Made by a program: the position numbers and the translations under genes. A stretch of DNA of 64,000 nt. It comes from Fibrobacteria bacterium (GTDB taxonomy: Bacteria; Fibrobacterota; Fibrobacteria; UBA11236). Location of the stretch: contig JANYDA010000006.1 of the NCBI GenBank assembly GCA_025360005.1, positions 62,001 to 126,000 on the forward strand. Reading direction: 5' to 3'. Below, piece after piece: positions 57,385-64,000 of this stretch; the stretch's first letter is position 1; every line of letters starts with the position of its first letter. Below the pieces are notes generated by a model that saw nothing but the letters and a program-made list of their open reading frames with translations, had not been told where the DNA came from and did not search any database.

Positions 57385-60300
57385 GCTGTTGCCGGCCGGG
57401 ATGATCCTGGCCGCACTGATCGCTTGCCCCGGAACGGGATTCGGCCAGAACTTCGGCCAGAACAAGGTGCAATACCACCAATTCAAATGGTCCTATTTGC
57501 GCACCGAGCATTTCGACATCTATTTCCCGCAGGATGCCGATCTCATCGCCACCTTCGCGGCCCGCAACGTGGAGACCATGTATAAGAGCGTCTCCGCCAC
57601 CGTGGGCCACAAGCTGGGCGCGCGGGTGCCGATCATACTGCACAACTCCCACGCCGAGTTCGAGCAGACCAACGTCATCCGCCTGCCCTTGCACGAAGGC
57701 ATCGGCGGCTTCACGGAAATATTCAAGAACCGCATCGTGCTTCCCTTCGAGGGCAGCTATACCGAGTTCTACCACGTGCTCAAGCATGAGATGACGCATG
57801 CCGTGGTCTTCGATATGCTCTTCGGAGACAATGCCGCGTCCATGGTCTCCCACCAGACCGCCCAATTCCCGCTCTGGGTGAGCGAGGGCCTGGCGGAGTA
57901 TTCCTCGCTGGGATGGGATCTTTCCTCCGAGTTTTTCATGCTGGACGCCACCACCTTCGGCTACGTGGCGCCGCCCACGGAGGACTTCGGCGGATTCCTG
58001 GCCTATAAAGGCGGGCAATTGTTCCTGCATTTCGTCGAGTCCACTTATGGCAAGGGCACGGTGACCAAGCTGGTGCAGGCCCTGAGCGAGGCGCATGATC
58101 TGCCCCAGGCCTTCAAGAAGGTGACCAAGACCTCATTGGAGGAGGCGGGGGAGATCTGGCTGCGGGAACTGCGCTTCATCTATTGGCCGGAGCTGGGCCA
58201 GCGCAAGTACGGCAAAAGCGTGGCCCGCCAGCTGACCGATAGGAGCAAGGATCAATCCTTCTACAACCTGCAGCCCTCCATCTCGCCCAACGGCGAGGAG
58301 ATCGCCTTCTTCAGCGATCGCGAGTCCTGGGAGGCCATCTTCATCCTCAACATCAAGAGCGAGAAGGTGACCCGCTCCGTGATCCAGGGCGGCAAAGGGG
58401 AGAAGCACGAAAGCTTCCATTCCTTCAAGTCCGGCATCGCCTGGAGCCCGGACAGCAAGCAAATAGCCATCGTCAGCAAAAGCCACGGCAAGGACGTGAT
58501 CCATTTGGTCACCGCATCGCGCAGGCACAAGGGGCGGATCGTGCGGGAAATCAGCCCGGACGTGCAGGCCATCCTTTCCCCCAGCTGGTCGCGGGACGGT
58601 CGCTACATCGCTTTCAGCGGCATGAAGAACGGGCTGACGGATATCTACGTGTGGGATCTCGGGAAAAGCGAATTGAAGCAGCTTACCCATGACCTGGCGC
58701 ATGACGATCATCCCGTTTTCTCGCCTTCCGGCAAGTGGATCGCCTTCGAGTCCGACCGGCGTAACGCCGTGGTTACCCCGCTTTCCGCCAATCCCCTGGA
58801 CGGCTACGACAGCCTGCTGATGTTCAACGATATCTACAAGATCCGCCTGCAAGGAGACAGCCTGACCAAGGTGGCCGGCGGCCCTTATGACGAAAAGCAG
58901 CCTTCCTACGGCCCTTCCGATTCCAGCCTGGTCTTCATCTCCAACCGCTCCGGCATCGACAATATCTACCTCAGCCGGGATTCGGCCGGAATCTATACGG
59001 ATAAGCCGTTGACCAATCTCCTTTCCGGCTGCTTCACGCCCTCTTGGTCCTGGGACGGCAAATACCTGGCCTTCTCCCTGTTCGAGGAGGGCGGCTGGGA
59101 TATTTATCTGATGAAGGATCCCATGAGCAAGGTGATGGCGGCGGAACTGCCCAAGACGCGTTTCATCAAATCCCTGGAAGATTCCTCCCTGGGATACTTC
59201 CGCCCCATGAATTGGGCCAACCTCTCCAGCTACAATGCGGACAGCATCCGCACGGATTCCCTGGCCCGCCTGGATTCCATCAAGGTGGCCAAAGCCAAAA
59301 AGGATTCCAGCGAGAACGTCCGCAAGGCGAAAGCCGCCGCCGCCGTGGGCGCGGCCATCTACAAGGACTCGCTGGCGCTGGCCGCACGCAACCCCCGGGA
59401 TTCCGCGGGACTCAAGCTGCTGGCCCTGCGCCGGGATTCCCTCAATGCGGCCAATGGCCGCAAAGACAGCTCCGGCAGCGGCCCGCGCGGGGCAACCGCC
59501 GTGGCGCCCGGCAAACCCGTTTCCGATTCCGTCGCCAAGGCCTCGCGGGACAGCGCGTTGGCCGCCGCGGCTTCGCCCGGAAATCCGAAAGCGGACGCCA
59601 AGAAAAACGCTGAGGCGGAGGATTCCGCGCGCCAGGCCGAAGCCGATGAAACCAAGGAAGGCGGCAAGCCGCATAAAAAGAAAAAGGAAACCAAGTCGCC
59701 TTTCCTGACCGACAGTTCCAGCTATCTGGCCCAGGACGGCAGCTTCCGCAAGAACAAATACCACCCGGTCTGGAGCCTGGACAACGCCAACGCGGCTTTG
59801 GGGATAGACAACCAATACGGCTATGGCGGATTGGCCTACATCACCCTCAGCGATTTGATGGGGGACCAGGAACTGTCCTTCGCCTTGAGCATCAATGGCA
59901 GTTGGGAGAATACCAACGGCGCGGTATCCTACGACTACCTGGCCCTCAAGACCGACTTCTCCATAACGGCGTACCATCAGGCGCAGCTTTCCCAGTACAG
60001 CCTGTTCAACGACACCAGCTCCGTGTTCTCGTCCAGCCAGATCTTCCTCGATCGGCAATGGGGGTTCGGCGGCACGGCCAGCTACCCCTTCTCCGTTTTC
60101 AACCGCCTGGAATTCGAAGCGCGCACCCTCTTCACTTCGCGGACGCTTCAGAAGCAGGACGACGCCGGCAAGCTGAGCGCGGACGACAGCTACAAATCGC
60201 CCAGCATCAACGCCCTGTTCCCCAGCGTGCGCTACGTCCATGACAACACCATCTGGGGCATAGTGGGGCCCGTGAACGGGGAGCGCGTATACACCAATAT

Positions 60301-60886
60301 CACCGCGGTGCCGCCCGTATTCCAGGACAAGGTTTCCTTCCTTGAGATGGATGCGGACATGCGCAAGTATTGGGAGTTCTTCAAGAAGTACACTTTGGCG
60401 GTGCGTCTATCGGCCGGCGTTTCGGAAGCGCTGGGAAGCTACGAGAATCCGCACCAATTCTGGGTCGGGGGAGAGGATTTCACCTTTAATGCGTACGCGA
60501 ACTCAGTCAATCTACCCAAAAAGTTGGAAGAGTTATACTTTTCCCAATTCGATTTTCCGCTGCGCGGATTCGACTATTATGAATTCAAGGGAACCCGGAA
60601 ATTCGTCTCGAATTTTGAATTCCGGTTCCCTTTCATACGGGAGTTCAGCATTGTATGGCCGATCCCCATCAGCCTAAGGTATGTTATGGGCAACGTATTC
60701 GCGGATTATGGCGGAGCCTGGTCCACCGGGAACGCCTTCGATGAAATGGGCTTGGGGATAGGCTATGGCATGCGGATGAATCTGGGGATTTTCATCCTCA
60801 AGTACACGCGGGCCTGGGCGGTGAAGGACGTTGGGACCCACCAGAATCCGCAACGGGATTATTGGTCTTTGGGCTCGGAGTTTTAG
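57374..60886 (+). CDS. Exported zinc metalloprotease-like / beta-propeller / C-terminal barrel protein
   Basis: A 1170-residue protein with a signal peptide (1-26). Residues 40-260 resemble the peptidase MA family: HEMTH (His138-Glu139 and His142) is a zinc HExxH site, with Glu171 or Glu175 in WVSEGLAEYSS as third ligand. Residues 290-610 are TolB-like PD40 propeller repeats (ISPNGEEIAFFSDR, WSRDGRYIAFSG, FSPSGKWIAFESDR). Residues 619-775 are an Asp-Ser-Leu-rich low-complexity linker, and residues 790-1170 are beta strands ending with aromatic residues, as in an outer-membrane barrel. TTG 57374 (GGGAG 6 nt upstream) overlaps aroD; ATG 57401 is the alternative. Confidence 0.78.
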   Translation: MRIKLLPAGMILAALIACPGTGFGQNFGQNKVQYHQFKWSYLRTEHFDIYFPQDADLIATFAARNVETMYKSVSATVGHKLGARVPIILHNSHAEFEQTNVIRLPLHEGIGGFTEIFKNRIVLPFEGSYTEFYHVLKHEMTHAVVFDMLFGDNAASMVSHQTAQFPLWVSEGLAEYSSLGWDLSSEFFMLDATTFGYVAPPTEDFGGFLAYKGGQLFLHFVESTYGKGTVTKLVQALSEAHDLPQAFKKVTKTSLEEAGEIWLRELRFIYWPELGQRKYGKSVARQLTDRSKDQSFYNLQPSISPNGEEIAFFSDRESWEAIFILNIKSEKVTRSVIQGGKGEKHESFHSFKSGIAWSPDSKQIAIVSKSHGKDVIHLVTASRRHKGRIVREISPDVQAILSPSWSRDGRYIAFSGMKNGLTDIYVWDLGKSELKQLTHDLAHDDHPVFSPSGKWIAFESDRRNAVVTPLSANPLDGYDSLLMFNDIYKIRLQGDSLTKVAGGPYDEKQPSYGPSDSSLVFISNRSGIDNIYLSRDSAGIYTDKPLTNLLSGCFTPSWSWDGKYLAFSLFEEGGWDIYLMKDPMSKVMAAELPKTRFIKSLEDSSLGYFRPMNWANLSSYNADSIRTDSLARLDSIKVAKAKKDSSENVRKAKAAAAVGAAIYKDSLALAARNPRDSAGLKLLALRRDSLNAANGRKDSSGSGPRGATAVAPGKPVSDSVAKASRDSALAAAASPGNPKADAKKNAEAEDSARQAEADETKEGGKPHKKKKETKSPFLTDSSSYLAQDGSFRKNKYHPVWSLDNANAALGIDNQYGYGGLAYITLSDLMGDQELSFALSINGSWENTNGAVSYDYLALKTDFSITAYHQAQLSQYSLFNDTSSVFSSSQIFLDRQWGFGGTASYPFSVFNRLEFEARTLFTSRTLQKQDDAGKLSADDSYKSPSINALFPSVRYVHDNTIWGIVGPVNGERVYTNITAVPPVFQDKVSFLEMDADMRKYWEFFKKYTLAVRLSAGVSEALGSYENPHQFWVGGEDFTFNAYANSVNLPKKLEELYFSQFDFPLRGFDYYEFKGTRKFVSNFEFRFPFIREFSIVWPIPISLRYVMGNVFADYGGAWSTGNAFDEMGLGIGYGMRMNLGIFILKYTRAWAVKDVGTHQNPQRDYWSLGSEF

Positions 60887-60989
60887 ATTTGCCGGTCCGG
60901 CCGCCGGGATTCGCACCGGCCGCCTCCGGAACAACGGCCATGGCCGGGACGACCATCGAGGCGTTCCCGCCGGGCGAAGGAAGCGCATC

Positions 60990-61454
60990 ATGAGGCTCTC
61001 GGAACGATTCACGGAAAAATGCATCATCATCGATTCCCAGAAGCCCGGCAAGCGGGAAATCCTGGAAGAGATGGTGACCCTGCTTTGCCAGGCTTACGAG
61101 ATTGAAAACCGCGAGGGCATCCTGAAAGCGGTGCTGGGCCGCGAAGAGAAGATGTCCACCGGGATAGGCTGCGGACTGGCCGTGCCCCATGGCAAGGTGG
61201 ACTTCCTGGATAAGATGTGCGTGGTGGCTTGTTCGGTCAAACGCGGCATCGATTTCGAGGCCATCGACAAGGAATCGGTTTACCTGTTGTTCCTCATCGT
61301 ATCGCCATCCAACACCACCGGGCCGCATATCCGCGCCCTCTCCGCCATCTCCCGTATCATGGCCGATGCGGATATCCGCAAAAGCCTGATCGCATCCAAC
61401 AGCCCCATGGAATTCTACGCCAACCTGAAAATCGGCGAAGAGAAATACACCTAA
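60990..61454 (+). CDS. PTS EIIA domain protein (PtsN-like)
   Basis: A 154-residue PTS_EIIA_2 (fructose/nitrogen-type) domain protein. The phosphorylation site His is in GCGLAVPHGKVDFLD, and upstream is the REEKMSTGIG region typical of EIIA-Ntr. The family partners are HPr and regulators such as potassium channels, RpoN-related genes or kinases. None of those genes is adjacent here, so its role (regulation rather than sugar uptake) is inferred. ATG 60990 is preferred because AAGGAAG lies 6 nt upstream; the frame extends to 60831, a shadow of the end of the large protein. Confidence 0.85.
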   Translation: MRLSERFTEKCIIIDSQKPGKREILEEMVTLLCQAYEIENREGILKAVLGREEKMSTGIGCGLAVPHGKVDFLDKMCVVACSVKRGIDFEAIDKESVYLLFLIVSPSNTTGPHIRALSAISRIMADADIRKSLIASNSPMEFYANLKIGEEKYT

Positions 61455-61502
61455 GCAGGGGAGACCAGGCCTCTTCTCTCATTGCGCTTTGAATTTTGAC
61501 TG

Positions 61503-62642
61503 CTACCCCTCAGCGATTTCCCGTATCAGATCCGCCAGCCTCGCCAGCCCCGCTTTCCAGCTGAACTGAGTCCGGATCCATTCCGGACCTTCCGCGCCCA
61601 TCCCCTGCAACCGTTCCGGCGCAGCCAGCAACGAGGCCAGCTTTCCCCGCAAGTCTTCGGCATCGCCCGCGCGGAAAAGCACTCCCGTACGATCCTCCAG
61701 GATCGCTTCCGGGATCCCTCCCGTGCGCGCGGCCAGCACCGGGATGCCCAGGCTCTGCGCTTCCAGCAAGGTCAGGCCCAAACCTTCGACATGGTTGTTG
61801 CGGAGGGGCGGCAGGCTGGGAAGGATGAAGAGGTCCGCCTCCCGGAAAAGGCGGATCTTCTCCGCTTCGTCCACGGGGGCCAGGAAGCGGATTCTCGCTT
61901 GCAGGCCAAGCTCCTCCGCCTGCCGCCGCAGGGCCGCGCCTTCTTCGCCCTCCCCCACCAGGGTAAGGGTCCAGGCCGGGGAGCGCAACCGGCCCAAGGC
62001 TTCCAGCAGCAAGGCCGTTCCTTTGCGGGCCACCAGCCTGTGCATGCATAACAGGCGGGTTACGGTACCTTGTATGTTACTTCGGAGGGGATCGGGTCCG
62101 CTCTCGCCTTCCAATGGATTCCCGTAAGGGATGACTTCCAAACGCTGGCATTTGATCCCCAACTGCGAGACGATTTCCGCGGTATGATGCGAGCCCGCGA
62201 CCACGGCATCGGCGCCGGATAGGACGGCCCTCTTAACCATTCCCATCCAGAAACGGCCGGGATCGATCAGCTCGGCTCCGTGGACCAGCACCAGATAACG
62301 CGTGCGGCGGTCCAGTCGCTTCAACAGCCAGGAAGGGATGGCCGTGGTCCATTGCATATGCAGGAAGAAGTCCGCCTTGCCCCGCAGCCGGAAAGCCGGG
62401 ATGCCGATTAGGCTCCACCAGAACGCGCGCCAACGCGTCCGGCCGCGGCGTGCGGAAAGGCTTGCGCCCCCGGCCGGGGCGGGAAGATCCCGGCGCGCAT
62501 GATCGCTGCCGGCCAGCACATGCGCCAGCAATCCCCCGGGAAGATCCCGGGCGATCCGATAGGAATATGTCTGGAGACCGCCCACGTCCGGTGGATAATC
62601 CGTGGTGATCAAAAGGACGCGGACGCCGCGCAGGGTTGGCAT
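61503..62642 (-). CDS. Glycosyltransferase family 4-type enzyme (GT-B fold)
   Basis: A 379-residue GT-B glycosyltransferase that transfers a sugar from a nucleotide donor, probably to a surface glycan or lipid. The N-terminal half begins with the glycine-rich loop LLITTDYPPDVGGLQTYSYR. The C-terminal half has the donor-binding blocks LLCMHRLVARKGTALLLEAL, LVGEGEEGAALRRQAEELGL and LPSLPPLRNNHVEGLGLTLL (the E-x7-E motif, ending in EAQSLGIPVLAARTGGIPE). No signal or membrane helix. Acceptor and donor cannot be deduced. It stands alone. Confidence 0.9.
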   Translation of the reverse strand: MPTLRGVRVLLITTDYPPDVGGLQTYSYRIARDLPGGLLAHVLAGSDHARRDLPAPAGGASLSARRGRTRWRAFWWSLIGIPAFRLRGKADFFLHMQWTTAIPSWLLKRLDRRTRYLVLVHGAELIDPGRFWMGMVKRAVLSGADAVVAGSHHTAEIVSQLGIKCQRLEVIPYGNPLEGESGPDPLRSNIQGTVTRLLCMHRLVARKGTALLLEALGRLRSPAWTLTLVGEGEEGAALRRQAEELGLQARIRFLAPVDEAEKIRLFREADLFILPSLPPLRNNHVEGLGLTLLEAQSLGIPVLAARTGGIPEAILEDRTGVLFRAGDAEDLRGKLASLLAAPERLQGMGAEGPEWIRTQFSWKAGLARLADLIREIAEG

Positions 62643-62932
62643 GGTTTTCTCAAATTATCCAAGTTAAGGCCCTTGAAAGCAACTGCCCGGAAGAAAATCC
62701 CGCGCTAAGGTTATTGGAGAAGAAAGGGAAGCTTGTCGTTCGCCTGCCGATGAAGCGGGGAATAAGATCCCCCTAAGCCTCTCTGTCGGCAAAGCTTACA
62801 GGTTTCACGGAGCGCAAGAGCAGGGCTTTATCCGGCCTTTTTTGTTTATATTTGATTGCAGTCCGGTCCCACCCCTAGTGGATATTAGGCCGAGAGCCGA
62901 ATACTGCCCTGAGCAACCAGCGGGAAGCGTGC

Positions 62933-63697
62933 ATGGAAAAGCATCCGAAAAATCCCAAAGCCCTTCTTTACTGTTCCGTATGGCCGGACGAGGGGACGGA
63001 CTTTTCCCTGGAATCCCAGTCCGTGGAATTGCAGACCTATTGCCTCATGAACGGCTTGGATGTGATCGACATCATTTCCGATGTCGGGCCGCATGTAAAA
63101 GGGAAGATCCGGGCCGGCATGGAACGACTGCTCGCCAAGGCCATGCAAGAAGGCGTGGGCCACATAGTCATCCAGGACGTGGGCCGCGTGGGGAGGGATT
63201 CCCGCGAGGTCATGACGTTCCTCAGGGAAACCTTCGATGTGAACCGCACCGAGATCCATATCAGCGCCTGGAAAATCAGCACCGCTTCCGCGGAATGCGC
63301 GCGCCTATTGGCCATGGCAGGGGAAATCTTCACGCTCGATCAGCCGCGAGCGGCCCAGGAGCCCGTGGTCCGTTCGGAAAAATACCGCATCAAACCGCTT
63401 TGGGTGAAACTGTTCGGGATGCTCCAGGATGAACGCTATGCGGAGTTGCTCATCAAAGCTTTGTTCCAACTCAAGGATACCGTGAACCTCACCGAGAAGG
63501 AATACCTGGCCGTACATGGAGGTTACGATCACCTCAATATGTTCCGCGCCTTGGGGTTCCGCATCAAGGGTGAGAAGACCGACAATACCAAGCTGGTGGC
63601 CGATGTGCTTATCCGCTATTGGGATAAGCTGAAGCTGCACTTGAGCGCGGACCTGCATCGCATCATAGAAGGTTCCGAAACCGGCGCGGTCCTGTAG
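62933..63697 (+). CDS. Serine-recombinase-like protein with altered active site
   Basis: A 254-residue protein whose first 130 residues resemble the resolvase N-terminal domain: LLYCSVWPDEG aligned with the YxRVSxxxQ motif, FSLESQSVELQTYCLMNGLD, then HIVIQDVGRVGRDSREVMTF with the family Arg residues. The catalytic Ser of YxRVS is replaced by Trp17 and the Arg by Ser15. No recombinase or HTH domain follows; residues 135-254 are a helical region (YRIKPLWVKLFGMLQDERYA) I do not recognise. It probably does not cut DNA. Alignment is by eye. Confidence 0.6.
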   Translation: MEKHPKNPKALLYCSVWPDEGTDFSLESQSVELQTYCLMNGLDVIDIISDVGPHVKGKIRAGMERLLAKAMQEGVGHIVIQDVGRVGRDSREVMTFLRETFDVNRTEIHISAWKISTASAECARLLAMAGEIFTLDQPRAAQEPVVRSEKYRIKPLWVKLFGMLQDERYAELLIKALFQLKDTVNLTEKEYLAVHGGYDHLNMFRALGFRIKGEKTDNTKLVADVLIRYWDKLKLHLSADLHRIIEGSETGAVL

Positions 63698-63811
63698 GCT
63701 TTCCCCCATTCAAAGTCAGCTTATCGGCTGAACCGCAAGTCTCCCTTTCTACCTCCCGTCCTCACCGCACATCCGCACCTCCGCCCCAAGCGTGGAGCGC
63801 TCAGTCCGGTT

Positions 63812-63840
63812 TTGAACGCTTGGCATTCCTTTCTTATATA
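63812..63840 (+). promoter_or_regulatory. Likely promoter of the topoisomerase gene
   Basis: TTGAAC (63812-63817) and TATATA (63835-63840) are separated by 17 nt. Transcription would start near 63847, giving a leader of about 35 nt before the TTG start at 63883. The -10 region lies in an AT-rich run (TATATATATT) in an otherwise GC-rich window. Confidence 0.5.
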
Positions 63841-63882
63841 TATTGGAACCGACCTTAATCCGACCAGGAAGGATGGCTGAAT

Positions 63883-64000
63883 TTGGCCGTCGAAGCCACC
63901 AAGACCCTCATCATAGCCGAAAAACCCAGTGTAGCGGGCGATATCGTCAAAGCCCTGCCCGAGAAGTTTGAAAAGCACGACGCCTATTACGAGAGCCCTG
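63883..64000 (+). CDS. topB: Type IA DNA topoisomerase, probably topoisomerase III-like (partial)
   Basis: Only the first 39 residues are in the window. KTLIIAEKPSVAGDIVKAL is the start of a Toprim domain, with the conserved Glu in AEKPS, as in TopB/topoisomerase III (TopA has VESPAKA instead). The enzyme relaxes or decatenates DNA. TTG 63883 is used as start (AGGAAGG upstream, spacing about 9); no in-frame ATG is nearer. The gene runs off the right edge. Confidence 0.75.
   Translation, partial: MAVEATKTLIIAEKPSVAGDIVKALPEKFEKHDAYYESP

Noticed and set aside
62643-62932. Spacer before the recombinase-like gene that looked like a riboswitch (GGCAAAGC followed by a T-rich end at 62837-62842)
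   Set aside because: The residues do not fit the c-di-GMP-I consensus, no stem could be paired before the T-tract, and only a weak GGGGA/TCCCC hairpin is present.

Overview
The window is about 60 percent GC bacterial chromosome, almost fully coding, with 54 protein genes I can support (two cut by the window ends), one weaker micro-ORF candidate and one tRNA. The best taxonomic hint is a TIGR02147-family protein (51074-52015), a family typical of Fibrobacterota; the many exported proteins with low-complexity Asp-Ser-Leu tracts fit an uncultured, diderm, respiring member of that phylum or a close relative. This is inference from gene content, not a phylogeny. Cultured rumen Fibrobacter are anaerobes, so the complete oxygen-respiring chain seen here would mark a different, aerobic lineage.

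Layout. 0-11.4 kb (+): end of an unknown gene, an Slt70-like lytic transglycosylase, a DUF4159/DUF4175/MlaE-permease envelope group, then a GlnD-type nucleotidyltransferase. 11.4-11.9 kb: a compact transcription unit with a near-consensus promoter, a structured leader, a perfect ribosome binding site, a 28-residue Lys/Ala protein and a strong terminator. 12.2-16.6 kb (-): argS, rsfS, a LytR_C lipoprotein, an exported protein, panD, another membrane protein and tRNA-Leu(CAA). 16.8-23.6 kb: RNase E/G (+) with an unusual insertion in its catalytic domain, then convergent SPOR/TPR, LapA-like, miaB and HAD phosphatase genes (-), and a DUF2334 deacetylase-like gene (+). 23.6-26.1 kb: small lipoprotein, M14 carboxypeptidase, unknown membrane protein. 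26.1-28.4 kb: nadA and a PfkB kinase.

28.4-44.9 kb (+) is the metabolic core: DUF420 protein, heme A synthase (ctaA), heme O synthase (ctaB), the alternative complex III genes actA-F plus an ActG-position protein, an SCO copper chaperone, and caa3-type cytochrome oxidase coxB-A-C-D. Quinol is oxidised by alternative complex III, and electrons pass through its own heme subunits and the heme fused to CoxB to an A2-type (YSHPAV) heme-copper oxidase. The same stretch supplies heme A synthesis and copper insertion.

44.9-52.0 kb (-) looks more accessory: CPA2 antiporter, ECF-like sigma factor, an exported protein with ten perfect 11-residue repeats, an exported His/Cys (caspase-like, DUF6345-like) protein, a lipoprotein, and the TIGR02147 protein translationally coupled to it. 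52.2-55.1 kb (-): korAB 2-oxoacid:ferredoxin oxidoreductase. 55.3-64 kb: TPR-like exported protein (-) head to head with aroD (+), a very large exported metalloprotease/beta-propeller/barrel protein, a PTS IIA protein, a glycosyltransferase (-), a serine-recombinase-like protein lacking the usual active-site residues, and the start of a type IA topoisomerase.

Candidates for something undescribed: the 11.4-11.9 kb micro-protein unit, the 46.5-52 kb surface/regulator cluster, the RNase E/G insertion, and the degenerate recombinase. No CRISPR array, insertion sequence, prophage or plasmid feature was seen.
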